A model generated the notes under the pieces. It made no database searches. It worked only from the letters and a program-made list of their open reading frames with translations, and was not told the DNA's origin. A stretch of DNA of 64,000 nt from DATARH01 sp036268075. GTDB taxonomy: Bacteria; Pseudomonadota; Alphaproteobacteria; ATCC43930; CGMCC-115725. The position numbers and the translations under genes are program-made. Positions 23,447 through 31,671 of the stretch are shown in pieces. The stretch covers positions 21,642 through 85,641 of the forward strand of contig DATAUV010000115.1 in NCBI GenBank assembly GCA_036268075.1, in the 5' to 3' direction. The stretch's first letter is position 1. Each line of letters begins with the position of its first letter.

Positions 23447-24226
23447 TCAGCCCTCGGCGTGGCCGCAGGTCGCGCAGTCCGGGTCCTTGCCGATTCGGAT
23501 GCGGTGGAAGCGCGCACCGAGCGCGTCGTAGATCAGGAGCGTGCCGTCGAGGCTGTCGCCGAGCCCCAGCACCTCCTTCAGCACCTCGACCGCCTGGAGC
23601 GTCCCGAGCACCCCCGCGACCGCCCCCAATATCCCCGCCTCCTCGCAGCGCGGCACCAAATTCGGCGGCGGCGCCTCATGAAACAGGCAGCGATAGCACG
23701 GGTGCCCGTCGCCCAGATAAGGCCGAAACGTCGACAACTGCCCCTCGAACGGCGACAGCGCCGCCGCGATCAGCGGCTTCTTCAGCCGGAAGCACAGATC
23801 GGTCAGCAGGTACCGCGTCGCGAAATTGTCGCTGCCGTCGGCGACCATGTCGTATTGGCCGATCAGCGCCTCGGCGTTGTCGGCGGTGAGGCGCGTCGGG
23901 TGCGTCTCGATCCGCACCCCGTCATTGACCCGCGCCAGCGTCTCGCGCGCGCTGTCGACCTTAAGGTCCCCGACATGCACCGTCGCGTGGACGATCTGGC
24001 GCTGCAGGTTGGTGATGTCGACCCGGTCGTCGTCGACGATCCCGATCGTCCCGATTCCCGCCGCCGCCAGGTACATCAGCATCGGCGAGCCGAGCCCGCC
24101 GGCCCCGACCACCAGCACCTTGGCGGCCAATAGCTTTGCCTGCCCCTCCTCGCCGACCTCGTCGAGGATCAGGTGGCGGGCATAGCGCTGAAACTGCTCC
24201 TCGGTAAGCTCGACCTCGGCAACCAT
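23447..24226 (-). CDS. moeB: MoeB/ThiF-family sulfur-carrier adenylyltransferase
   Basis: 259 residues. QRYARHLILDEVGEEGQAKL at the start, then the nucleotide-binding VLVVGAGGLGSPMLMYLAAA, GIVDDDRVDITNLQRQIVH and DGSDNFATRYLLTDLC. The zinc-binding pairs CYRC and CATC are present, and RCEEAGILG holds the conserved cysteine. MoeB adenylates the C-terminus of the MoaD subunit for molybdopterin synthesis; ThiF does the same for ThiS. Position 9 bases after cysK suggests a sulfur-transfer role, so a CysO/ThiS-like partner is also possible. I favour MoeB by length and lack of a rhodanese domain. Confidence 0.88.
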   Translation of the reverse strand: MVAEVELTEEQFQRYARHLILDEVGEEGQAKLLAAKVLVVGAGGLGSPMLMYLAAAGIGTIGIVDDDRVDITNLQRQIVHATVHVGDLKVDSARETLARVNDGVRIETHPTRLTADNAEALIGQYDMVADGSDNFATRYLLTDLCFRLKKPLIAAALSPFEGQLSTFRPYLGDGHPCYRCLFHEAPPPNLVPRCEEAGILGAVAGVLGTLQAVEVLKEVLGLGDSLDGTLLIYDALGARFHRIRIGKDPDCATCGHAEG

Positions 24227-24235
24227 CAGCCGCCC

Positions 24236-25186
24236 TCACAAATGCTCGAACAGCGCGGTCGACAGGTAACGCTCGGCGTGGTCCGGCAGCACCGTCACGA
24301 TCACCTTGCCCGCCATCTCGGCCCGCGCGCCGATCTCCAGCGCCGCCGCCAGCGCCGCCCCCGACGATGTGCCGACCGCCAGCCCGTCGAGCCGCGCCGC
24401 CTGCTGCGCCACGCGCAGCGCGGTGTCGTAGCCGATGCACACGATCTCATCGATCAAGCTGGTGTCGAGCACCTGCGGAATAAAGCCCGCGCCGATCCCC
24501 TGGATGCGGTTCGGCCCCGGCGGCCGGCCCGACAGCACGGCGCTGTCCTCCGGCTCGACCGCGACCATGCGCAGCCCCGGCTTGCGCTCCTTGAGCACCG
24601 CGCCGACGCCGGTGAGGGTCCCGCCGGTGCCGATCGCGCTGACCACGACATCGACCGCGCCGCCGGTGTCGTGCCAGATCTCCTCCGCCGTCGTCTCGCG
24701 GTGGATTTGCGGATTGGCCGGGTTCTGAAACTGCTGCGGGATGAACGCGTCGGGCAGCGTCTTCACGAGCTGCTCGGCACGGGCGATCGCCCCGTGCATC
24801 CCGCGTCCCGCCGGCGTCAATTCAAGCTCGGCGCCGAGCAGCAGCAGCATCTTGCGCCGCTCGACCGACATGCTGTCCGGCATCGTCAGGATGAGGCGAT
24901 ACCCCTTGGCGGCGCACACAAAGGCCAGCGCGATCCCGGTGTTGCCCGAGGTCGGCTCGACCAGCACGGTGCCCGGCTTGATCCGCCCGGCCTTCTCGGC
25001 CGCCTCGATCATCGCCAGCCCGATCCGGTCCTTGACCGACGACAGCGGGTTGAAGAACTCGCACTTGGCCAGAATCTCGGCCTTCGCCCCCGCCTCGGCG
25101 GCCAGCCGCTTCACCCGCACGAGCGGCGTCGCGCCGATCGTCTCGGTGATGCTGTCATAGACCCGGCCGCGAAACTCGCTGCGCAT
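24236..25186 (-). CDS. cysK: Cysteine synthase (O-acetylserine sulfhydrylase)
   Basis: 316 residues from the ATG at 25186, which has GGAGAGGAA upstream; longer readings run into repeat DNA. ETIGATPLVRVKRL is the family N-terminus, FFNPLSSVKDRIGLAMI contains the PLP-binding lysine, EPTSGNTGIALAFV the substrate loop, and IGTGGTLTGVGAVLKE the phosphate-binding loop. It makes cysteine from O-acetylserine and sulfide. It probably forms an operon with moeB downstream. The Rrf2-family gene upstream on the same strand is a candidate regulator. Confidence 0.95.
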   Translation of the reverse strand: MRSEFRGRVYDSITETIGATPLVRVKRLAAEAGAKAEILAKCEFFNPLSSVKDRIGLAMIEAAEKAGRIKPGTVLVEPTSGNTGIALAFVCAAKGYRLILTMPDSMSVERRKMLLLLGAELELTPAGRGMHGAIARAEQLVKTLPDAFIPQQFQNPANPQIHRETTAEEIWHDTGGAVDVVVSAIGTGGTLTGVGAVLKERKPGLRMVAVEPEDSAVLSGRPPGPNRIQGIGAGFIPQVLDTSLIDEIVCIGYDTALRVAQQAARLDGLAVGTSSGAALAAALEIGARAEMAGKVIVTVLPDHAERYLSTALFEHL

Positions 25187-25263
25187 CGTTCCTCTCCGGA
25201 ACCCGAAGGGTTTGATGTAACGCGGCGACGCCGCCGAGACAACAGCGGCAACGCTGTAGAAAT

Positions 25264-25360
25264 CCACAATGAGACAGCGAGGCAATGAGACGCCCGTGCA
25301 ACGGCCCCTCACCGCCTCACTGTCTCATTGTGAAAATCCCAGCCTCATTGTGAAAATCCC
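25264..25360. repeat. Inverted repeat, family F4, with an extra direct copy of one arm end
   Basis: CACAATGAGACAGCGAGGC (25265-25283) and its inverted partner GCCTCACTGTCTCATTGTG (25314-25332) form the palindrome. CTCATTGTGAAAATCCC then occurs twice directly (25324-25340 and 25343-25359). Other F4 copies are at 46495-46567 and 55665-55731. The whole cysK-Rrf2 gap is filled by it. Confidence 0.85.
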
Positions 25361-25374
25361 CGCGCTTCGCGCCC

Positions 25375-25830
25375 TCAGATGTCGAAATCGCCGCCTTGCG
25401 CGACGCGGCCGGCGATGCCGGCGGTATGAGCCCGGCCGCACAGCTCGTCGAGGGTCAGCCGGTCGAGCCGGCTCATCGCCTCGTCCTCCAGCTCGCGCCA
25501 CAGGGGCCGCACGACCTCGTGGCTCAGCGCGCTGCCGGCCGGGTCGTCGATCGGGTTGTCGCCGGTTTCCAGTTCGCGCACCGAGCGCACGATGTCGCCC
25601 AGGGTGACCCGCCGGCGCTCGCGCGCCAGGCGATACCCGCCGCTGGGTCCGCGGATACCGACGAGGATGCCATCGCGCACCAGCTCCTGCAGCACCGGTT
25701 CGAGATAACGGCGCGGGATGCCCTGCCGCGCGGTGATTTCCGACGAGCGCACCGGCACGGCGCCGCCGTTATAGGCAATGTCGAGCACCGCCTCGATCGC
25801 GAAGAGAAGTTTCTTGGTCAGCCGGATCAT
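25375..25830 (-). CDS. Rrf2-family transcriptional regulator
   Basis: 151 residues. MIRLTKKLLFAIEAVLDIAY followed by the winged helix SSEITARQGIPRRYLEPVLQ and LVGIRGPSGGYRLARERRRV is the Rrf2 signature. IscR/RirA have three clustered cysteines for a cluster; only one cysteine (ELCGRAH) is present here, so an Fe-S sensor of that type is unlikely. CymR-like Rrf2 proteins without cysteines control cysteine synthesis, and this gene lies upstream of cysK on the same strand. I therefore infer a role in sulfur regulation. Confidence 0.85.
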   Translation of the reverse strand: MIRLTKKLLFAIEAVLDIAYNGGAVPVRSSEITARQGIPRRYLEPVLQELVRDGILVGIRGPSGGYRLARERRRVTLGDIVRSVRELETGDNPIDDPAGSALSHEVVRPLWRELEDEAMSRLDRLTLDELCGRAHTAGIAGRVAQGGDFDI

Positions 25831-25873
25831 CGGCGTCCGCCCCCGCTATTGGGGGCCGCAGAAGCCCCATTTT

Positions 25874-26380
25874 TTACGAGTTTCGCCGGCCCGCCGCGCC
25901 AGGACAAGCAGAAGCGACGCCGGTCGATCCGAAACCGCCATCCTGCCGCGTCCCGCCCTCCGAAAACGTTGATACGACGACGAATTCCGGCCGCGTCACC
26001 CGGCTGAAAACCACCTGGGCGATGCGGTCGCCCGGGCGGATTTCGATGACATGCCCACCCGCCGGATTGCGGTTCCACGCCGAGATCAGCACCTGCCCCT
26101 CGTAATCCGCGTCGATGAGCCCGACCGCGTTCCCCAGCACCAGCCCCTCGCGATGCCCCAGCCCCGAGCGCGGCAACACCAACGCGCACCATTCCGGATC
26201 CCCGATCCGAAACGCGATCCCCGACGGGACCAGCACCGCCGGCGCCTGTGGTTCGAGCAAGAGCGGCGCATCGAGGCAGGCATGGAGGTCGAGCCCCGCG
26301 GCGAGGTCGGACCCGTAGCGCGGAAAACCCCATCCGGTGAGGCGGGGGTCGAGGATTTTGAGCTCGATCTTCAGCGACAC
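25874..26380 (-). CDS. dut: Deoxyuridine 5'-triphosphate nucleotidohydrolase
   Basis: 168 residues from a GTG at 26380 that overlaps the coaBC stop by 10 bases. All dUTPase motifs appear in order: AAGLDLHA (1), PRSGLGHREGLVLGN (2), GLIDADYEGQV (3), RPGDRIAQVVF (4) and FGSTGV (5). The enzyme hydrolyses dUTP to dUMP and keeps uracil out of DNA. coaBC-dut is a conserved pair. The C-terminus after motif 5 carries an unusual extra 13 residues (ASACPGAAGRRNS). Start codon inferred from the conserved SLKIELKIL. Confidence 0.93.
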   Translation of the reverse strand: MSLKIELKILDPRLTGWGFPRYGSDLAAGLDLHACLDAPLLLEPQAPAVLVPSGIAFRIGDPEWCALVLPRSGLGHREGLVLGNAVGLIDADYEGQVLISAWNRNPAGGHVIEIRPGDRIAQVVFSRVTRPEFVVVSTFSEGGTRQDGGFGSTGVASACPGAAGRRNS

Positions 26381-27570
26381 AGCCGACCGGCGATCCGCTC
26401 CGCCAACCGCATGGCGACCTCGATCTTGGTCATCGCCGGCCAATCCTCGACTCCCGCCGCGTCGACGAGGTGGATCGTGTTGCGGTCGCCGCCGAATGTG
26501 CCGGTGCCGGGCGACACGTCGTTGGCGAGGATCCAGTCGCAGCCCTTCCGAGCGCGCTTGGCGACCGCGTTGGCGACGACGTCATTGGTCTCGGCGGCGA
26601 ACCCGATCACCAGCGCCGGCCGGTCGTTGCGGCGCCCGGCGATCGTCGCGAGGATGTCCGGGTTCTCGACCAATGCGAGCGCCGGCGCGCCCTTCCCGTC
26701 CTTCTTGAGCTTCTGCGCGCTGGCCGACGCGACCCGCCAGTCCGACACCGCCGCCGCCATCACCGCGACATCGAGCGGCAGCGCCGCCTCGCACGCCTCC
26801 AGCATCTCCGCCGCGCTCTCGACCGCGACGAGCCTCACCCCGGCCGGAATCGGCTCCTGCGTCGGCCCCGACACAAGCACGGTCTCCGCGCCGAGCCGCG
26901 CCAGCGCCGCCGCGATCGCGTGGCCCTGCTTGCCCGAGGAATGGTTCGAGATGTAGCGCACCGGGTCGATCGGTTCGCGCGTCGGCCCACTCGTCACCAG
27001 CGCCCGCCGTCCCGCGAGCCGCCGGTCGACCGTCAGGCAATCCTCGATCGCGGCGACGATCTCGAACGGTTCGGCCATCCGCCCCGACCCCACCTCGCCA
27101 CAGGCAAGGTCGCCCGAGTTCGGCCCGACGCGAAGCACGCCGCGCGCGGCCAGCGTCGCGAGATTGGCCTGCGTCGCCGGATGCGCCCACATCATCGCGT
27201 TCATCGCCGGCGCGATCAGGACCGGCTTGTCCGAGGCGAGCAGCGTCGTCGAGGCGAGGTCGTTCGCCATCCCGGCCGCCATCCGCGCGACCAGGTCGGC
27301 GGTCGCCGGCGCGACGACGACGAGATCGGCCTCGCGCGACAGCCTGATGTGGCCCATCTCGCTTTCGTCGGTCAGCGAGAAGAGGTCGCCGTAGACCTTG
27401 TCCTCGCTCAGCGAGGCGACCGACAGCGGCGTCACGAACTGGTGCGCGGCCTCGGTCATCACGCACCGCACTCCGGCCCCCGCGGTGCGTAGCCGCCGGA
27501 TGAGGTCGAGCGACTTGTACGCCGCGATCCCGCCCGAAATGATCAGCAATATCCGCCGGTCCTGCAGCAA
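26371..27570 (-). CDS. coaBC: Bifunctional phosphopantothenoylcysteine decarboxylase/ligase
   Basis: 399 residues from TTG 27570, chosen because AGAGGGAGA lies just upstream; a GTG at 27603 is the alternative. The CoaC half has ILLIISGGIAAYKSLDLIRR, VVVAPATADLVARMAAGMAN and IAPAMNAMMW, with Cys in SGDLACGEVGSGRM. The CoaB half has VTSGPTREPIDPVRYISNHS, MAAAVSDWR and KLKKDGK. It makes 4'-phosphopantetheine for coenzyme A. The region upstream (27571-27636) is divergent to the MNT gene. Confidence 0.95.
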   Translation of the reverse strand: MLQDRRILLIISGGIAAYKSLDLIRRLRTAGAGVRCVMTEAAHQFVTPLSVASLSEDKVYGDLFSLTDESEMGHIRLSREADLVVVAPATADLVARMAAGMANDLASTTLLASDKPVLIAPAMNAMMWAHPATQANLATLAARGVLRVGPNSGDLACGEVGSGRMAEPFEIVAAIEDCLTVDRRLAGRRALVTSGPTREPIDPVRYISNHSSGKQGHAIAAALARLGAETVLVSGPTQEPIPAGVRLVAVESAAEMLEACEAALPLDVAVMAAAVSDWRVASASAQKLKKDGKGAPALALVENPDILATIAGRRNDRPALVIGFAAETNDVVANAVAKRARKGCDWILANDVSPGTGTFGGDRNTIHLVDAAGVEDWPAMTKIEVAMRLAERIAGRLCR

Positions 27571-27636
27571 CGCCGTCTCCCTCTTCGCCTGTACAGCATA
27601 CACGAACCGCCTATATATGCGGAGCCGGAGAGACCA

Positions 27637-27960
27637 ATGCCCACCGCCCTGCTCGACGACCCGATCCTGACCCGCTTCGCCGCCGAGGTCCGCGCCGCCT
27701 ACGGCGACCGCGTCGAACGCATCGTCCTGTTCGGGTCGCGCGCGCGGGGCGACCACGAACCTGACTCGGACTACGACGTCGCGGTGTTCATCCACGAGCC
27801 GGGATCGCTGTGGCAGGAGCTTGGCATTCTCTGCAAGATCACACGCAAGATCGAGGAAGACACAGGCGCCGACATTTCCCCAAAACCGTTGGTGGCAGGC
27901 TCTTACGACTACCGGACGCCCCTGATGGGCGAAATCCGACGAGACGGTTGCGACCTGTGA
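27637..27960 (+). CDS. mntA: MNT-type minimal nucleotidyltransferase (antitoxin of MNT-HEPN pair)
   Basis: 107 residues. IVLFGSRARGDHEPDSDYDV is the G-S-x(9-10)-D-x-D motif of polymerase-beta-like minimal nucleotidyltransferases. TATATA (27612-27617) upstream may be a -10. Its stop overlaps the HEPN gene GTG (GTGA). In characterised pairs, MntA adenylylates the HEPN toxin to silence it. It lies between coaBC and ubiB as a two-gene insertion. Confidence 0.85.
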   Translation: MPTALLDDPILTRFAAEVRAAYGDRVERIVLFGSRARGDHEPDSDYDVAVFIHEPGSLWQELGILCKITRKIEEDTGADISPKPLVAGSYDYRTPLMGEIRRDGCDL

Positions 27961-28337
27961 AGCCCGAAGCGGCGGTCTTCCTGGAACGGGCGCGGGAATG
28001 CCTTCGAGACGCGACGCGCGTGTTGCCCATGGTCCCGAGAATGGCCGCGCGCGAGGCCTATCTCGCCGCTTTTCAGGCGGCGCAGGCGCTGATCTACGAG
28101 CGTACGGAGCGCGTGAGTAAGACTCATCGCGGGGTCCGCGCCCAATTCTCACTGTTCACCCGTGACGAGCCCCGGATTGGCCACGATCACGTGCTGTTTC
28201 TGGCTCGCGGTTATGAGATCAAATCCTGGGCCGACTACGGCACCGGCCCGCAAGATCAAGCGATTCCGATCACCCCGGCTGAAGCCATAGAGGCGGCCGG
28301 GCGGTTCATCGAGGCGGTAGCAAACCTTCTCGCCTGA
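27957..28337 (+). CDS. HEPN-domain protein (toxin of MNT-HEPN pair)
   Basis: 126 residues, GTG start coupled to the MNT gene. AAREAYLAAFQAAQALIYER then RVSKTHRGVRAQF carries the R-x4-H ribonuclease motif of HEPN proteins. In the HepT class this is followed by x-Tyr, the residue adenylylated by MntA; here the residues after His are Arg-Gly, so this belongs to the other HEPN branch (PF05168-like) and may be silenced differently. The toxin is expected to be an RNase. Confidence 0.82.
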   Translation: MKPEAAVFLERARECLRDATRVLPMVPRMAAREAYLAAFQAAQALIYERTERVSKTHRGVRAQFSLFTRDEPRIGHDHVLFLARGYEIKSWADYGTGPQDQAIPITPAEAIEAAGRFIEAVANLLA

Positions 28338-28340
28338 CCC

Positions 28341-29885
28341 TTACCGCCACATCCCCACCGCGATCGCCGCCAGCGCGAGCCCGGCGAGCCATAGCGGTAC
28401 GACCAGCAGCCATAGCTGTCGGCTGCGGTGGGCGGCTTGCGTCGCCAGGGTTTCGGCGTGGAGGACGACGCCTTCCTTCGACCAATCGCCGACGAGCTTG
28501 CCGAGTGCGCTCAAGAGGCGCGGCAATTCGTCGAGCGTCTCGACCAGGGTGTCGACGCGCTGGCGGATTTGCGCCTCCGGGCCGCGGTTGTCGCGCATCC
28601 AGGTCTCGACCAGCGGCCGCGCCAGCTCCCACACATTGACCGACGGGTCGAGCCGGCGGCCCAGCCCCTCGACCTGCACCATCGATTTCTGCAGCAGCAA
28701 TAGCTGCGGCTGCGTCTCCATCCGGAACTGCTCGGTCACGCGGAAAAGCTGCGCCAGGAGCCGCGCCAGCGAAATCTCGTGCAGCGGCCGGCCGAGTATC
28801 GGCTCGCCGATCGAGCGGCAGGCCTGGGTAAAGGCCCCGACCGAGCTGTCGCGCGGGATGTACCCGGCCTGGAGATGCACCTCGGCGACGCGGCGATAAT
28901 CGCCCGACAGGAACCCCAGCAGCATGTCCGCGAGGTAGTACCGGGTCTCCCGGTCGAGCCGGCCCATGATGCCGAAATCGACCGCCTCCACCGCCCCGTC
29001 CGCCCCGACGAACAGATTGCCGGGATGCTGGTCGGCGTGAAAAAACCCGTCGCGGAACACCTGGTTGAAAAACGCGTCGGCGCCCTTCTTCAACACGCCC
29101 TCGGGCTGGTGCCCGGCGGCGATCAGCGCCTCGCGGTCGTCGATGCGGATGCCGTTGACCCGCTCGGTCGTCAGCACGGTGCGGCCGGTGCGCGCCCAGT
29201 CGATCCGGGGCACGCGAAAGGTCGGGTCGCCGGCGAAATTCTCGGCGAGCTCGCTGCACGCCGCGGCCTCGAAGCGCAAATCCATTTCAAGCCGCACCGC
29301 CTCGGCCATGGTCTCGACGATCTCGACCGGCTTCAGCCGGCGCAGCCCCGGCTGGGACCGGTCGATCAGCCGCGCGAGCCAGTGCAGCAGATCGAGGTCG
29401 CGGGCGAAGTCGCGCGCGATCCCCGGCCGCAGCACCTTGACCGCGACCTCCGCGCCCTCGGCGGTGCGGGCGAAATGCACCTGGGCGATCGAGGCCGCCG
29501 CGACCGGGATCGGGTCGAACGCGGCAAAGAGGCTGTCGAGGCTTTGCCCGAACTCAGCCTCGATCCGCCGCCGCGCTTCGTCGCCGGGGAATGGCGGCAG
29601 CCGGTCCTGCAGCCGCGCCAGGTCGGCCGCGACCTCCTCGCCGATCAGGTCGGCCCGGGTCGCCAGAATCTGCCCGAGCTTGATAAAGCTCGGCCCGATC
29701 CGCCGGAGAGCTTCCGCCAGCCGCTCGCCCGGCCGCAGCCCGGCCACGTCGCGCCGCCGCGGCACGACGCGCAGCAGCCGCAGCCGGGGACCACCAACGC
29801 CGTCCAGCGGAAACAGCGCATCATGCCGCGCCAGGATCGCCCCGACGCGCACCAGCCGCGCGAGATTGAGGAGGTTGCGGATCAA
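28341..29885 (-). CDS. ubiB: UbiB, ubiquinone biosynthesis atypical kinase/ATPase
   Basis: 514 residues. RRIGPSFIKLGQILATRADL is the KxGQ motif typical of ADCK/UbiB, followed by AAASIAQVHFARTAEGAEVA (A-rich loop and lysine), then GFFHADQHPGNLFVGADG and VDFGIMGRLD as catalytic and metal loops. Two C-terminal hydrophobic helices (LLVVPLWLAGLALAAIAVGM) anchor it to the membrane. It is needed for aerobic coenzyme Q synthesis. ubiE lies upstream on the same strand, separated by a repeat of about 150 bases. HEPN ends 3 bases from its stop, convergent. Confidence 0.95.
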   Translation of the reverse strand: MIRNLLNLARLVRVGAILARHDALFPLDGVGGPRLRLLRVVPRRRDVAGLRPGERLAEALRRIGPSFIKLGQILATRADLIGEEVAADLARLQDRLPPFPGDEARRRIEAEFGQSLDSLFAAFDPIPVAAASIAQVHFARTAEGAEVAVKVLRPGIARDFARDLDLLHWLARLIDRSQPGLRRLKPVEIVETMAEAVRLEMDLRFEAAACSELAENFAGDPTFRVPRIDWARTGRTVLTTERVNGIRIDDREALIAAGHQPEGVLKKGADAFFNQVFRDGFFHADQHPGNLFVGADGAVEAVDFGIMGRLDRETRYYLADMLLGFLSGDYRRVAEVHLQAGYIPRDSSVGAFTQACRSIGEPILGRPLHEISLARLLAQLFRVTEQFRMETQPQLLLLQKSMVQVEGLGRRLDPSVNVWELARPLVETWMRDNRGPEAQIRQRVDTLVETLDELPRLLSALGKLVGDWSKEGVVLHAETLATQAAHRSRQLWLLVVPLWLAGLALAAIAVGMWR

Positions 29886-29886
29886 A

Positions 29887-30004
29887 TCCCCTCTCCGCCC
29901 ATTGGGGGGAGAGGGAGGGGCCCACGAAGTGGGAGGGTGAGGTGGGCAGATTCAGAGCATGCCCACCTCACCCCAGCCCTCTCCCCCCGATGGGCGGAGA
30001 GGGA
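29887..30004. repeat. Inverted repeat, F3-like variant, between ubiE and ubiB
   Basis: CCCTCTCCGCCCATTGGGGG... (29888 onward) ending at GAGGTGGGCA (about 29946) is matched by TGCCCACCTCACC...GGGCGGAGAGGGAG (29969-30004). The inner ends CCCAC...GTGGG also pair. It is a long palindrome akin to F3 in its CTCACC and CCCTCTCC blocks, but with different loop ends. Confidence 0.8.
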
Positions 30005-30035
30005 GCATGTTGGTGCGGCTTTCACTTCGGCGGCC

Positions 30036-30806
30036 CTAAATCCGCCAAGCCGAATGCAGCGCGGCGATCCCACCCGTCAGGGTCCGGAAACTGGAGCGGC
30101 CGAGGCCGGCGGCCTCCATCTCGCGCGCCAGCGTATCGGGCGGCGGGAAGCGGCGGATGCTTTCGACGAGATAGGTGTAGGCGTCGCGGTCGCCGGTCAC
30201 GACCTGGCCGATCAGCGGCAGTATGCGAAAGCTGTAGAGGTCGTAGAGCGGCCTCAACAGCGGCGCGACCGACGGGGTGAATTCGAGGCAGAGAAACCGC
30301 CCGCCCGGCTTCAGCACCCGCCGCGCCTCCGCCAGCGCGCCGCCGAGGCGGGTCACGTTGCGGATGCCGAACGCGATCGTGTAGAGGTCGAAGCTGCAGT
30401 CGGCGAAGGGCAGCCGCTCGGCGTCGCCGCAGAGGAACTCGATCCCGCTGAGAATCCCGTCATCCAGTGCGCGGACGCGGCCCATTTCGATCATGCTCGG
30501 GTTGATGTCGCACACGACGGCCCCGCCTGGCCCCCCGCCTGCCGCGCCCAGGGCCGGCAGGGCCCGCCGCGCGATATCGCCGGTGCCGCCGGCGACATCG
30601 ATCAGCCTGTGGCCCGCGCGCGGCTTCAGCCAGGCGATCATGTCGGCCTTCCACATCCGGTGGATGCCGGCGCTCATCAGATCGTTCATCAAATCGTAGC
30701 GCGTCGCGACGGAATCGAACACGCCGCGCACCAGCGGCGCCTTTTCCGCCTCGGGCACCCGCCGGAAGCCGAAATCGACTTCGCCGCTTGTCTCTTGCCT
30801 GCGCAT
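30036..30806 (-). CDS. ubiE: UbiE, 2-methoxy-6-polyprenyl-1,4-benzoquinol C-methyltransferase
   Basis: 256 residues from ATG 30806. GVFDSVATRYDLMNDLMSAG near the N-terminus, LIDVAGGTGDIARRALPALG (SAM motif I), IAFGIRNVTRLGGALAEARR (UbiE signature II) and RVLKPGGRFLCLEFTPSVAP are diagnostic. It methylates the benzoquinol ring in ubiquinone (and menaquinone) synthesis with SAM. The start is divergent from mutM with 19 bases between them, so both promoters must overlap the other gene's 5' end. An in-frame extension upstream is antisense to mutM and is rejected. Confidence 0.95.
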   Translation of the reverse strand: MRRQETSGEVDFGFRRVPEAEKAPLVRGVFDSVATRYDLMNDLMSAGIHRMWKADMIAWLKPRAGHRLIDVAGGTGDIARRALPALGAAGGGPGGAVVCDINPSMIEMGRVRALDDGILSGIEFLCGDAERLPFADCSFDLYTIAFGIRNVTRLGGALAEARRVLKPGGRFLCLEFTPSVAPLLRPLYDLYSFRILPLIGQVVTGDRDAYTYLVESIRRFPPPDTLAREMEAAGLGRSSFRTLTGGIAALHSAWRI

Positions 30807-30825
30807 CGGGCAGGAACATAACCCG

Positions 30826-31653
30826 ATGCCCGAACTCCCCGAAGTCGAAACGATACGCCGCGGTCTCGCGCTCAAGATGACCGGCCGCACGATCGTGCGC
30901 GCCGAGCTGCGCCGCCCCGATCTGCGCCGGCCGTTTCCGCCGCACCTCGACCGCCGGCTCAGCGGCGCCCGCATCGGCGCGCTCGGGCGGCGCGGCAAGT
31001 ATTTGTTGATCGAGCTCGACGACGACGGGACGCTCCTCCTCCATCTCGGCATGTCGGGCCGCATCGTCGCCAGCGGCGACAACGTCGCGGACGCGAAGCA
31101 CGACCATGTCGTCCTCGCGCTCGACGACGGCACGGTCGTGCGCTTCAACGATCCGCGCCGGTTCGGGCTGATGGACTACATGCGGCGCGGCGAGGAGAAG
31201 CTGCATCCGCTCCTCGCCGGTATGGGACCGGAACCGCTGGAGCCCGGTTTCGACGGCAAGTACCTCGCCGCCGCGCTCGCCGGGAAATTCACCCCGATCA
31301 AGGCCGCGCTGCTCGACCAGCGCATCGTCGCGGGGCTCGGCAACATCTATGTCTGCGAGGCGCTCTACCGCGCGGGGGTGTCGCCGCGCCGCCTCGCCGG
31401 CACGATCGCCGCCGTCCGCGCCGCGCGCCTCGTCGAGGCAATCAAATCGGTGCTCGGCGAGGCGATCGAGGCCGGCGGCTCGTCATTGCGCGACTACGTG
31501 CAGGCCGACGGCGAGCTCGGCTATTTCCAGCACCGCTGGGCGGTCTATGGCCGCGAGGGCAAGCCCTGCCCCGGCTGCACCTGCGCCGAGGGCGTCCGCC
31601 GCATCGTGCAATCCGCCCGCTCGACCTTTTTCTGCGCCAAGCGCCAGCGCTAG
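30826..31653 (+). CDS. mutM: Formamidopyrimidine-DNA glycosylase (MutM/Fpg), variant zinc finger
   Basis: 275 residues. It begins PELPEVETIRRGL, with catalytic Pro2 and Glu3. The helix-two-turn-helix GLGNIYVCEALYRAGVSP and KYLLIEL lysine motif are intact. The C-terminal zinc finger reads CPGCTC...FFCAKRQR: the last cysteine of the usual C-x2-C pair is arginine, so the finger has at best three Cys ligands. Fpg removes 8-oxoguanine and formamidopyrimidines from DNA and nicks the abasic site. Function is probably kept, but the zinc site should be checked. Confidence 0.93.
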   Translation: MPELPEVETIRRGLALKMTGRTIVRAELRRPDLRRPFPPHLDRRLSGARIGALGRRGKYLLIELDDDGTLLLHLGMSGRIVASGDNVADAKHDHVVLALDDGTVVRFNDPRRFGLMDYMRRGEEKLHPLLAGMGPEPLEPGFDGKYLAAALAGKFTPIKAALLDQRIVAGLGNIYVCEALYRAGVSPRRLAGTIAAVRAARLVEAIKSVLGEAIEAGGSSLRDYVQADGELGYFQHRWAVYGREGKPCPGCTCAEGVRRIVQSARSTFFCAKRQR

Positions 31654-31671
31654 CCGAGCGCCGGCGCCGAC

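Noticed and set aside
26381..26443. Upstream extension of dUTPase within coaBC
   Set aside because: The added residues are out-of-frame coaBC sequence; the GTG at 26380 lies directly before the conserved start.
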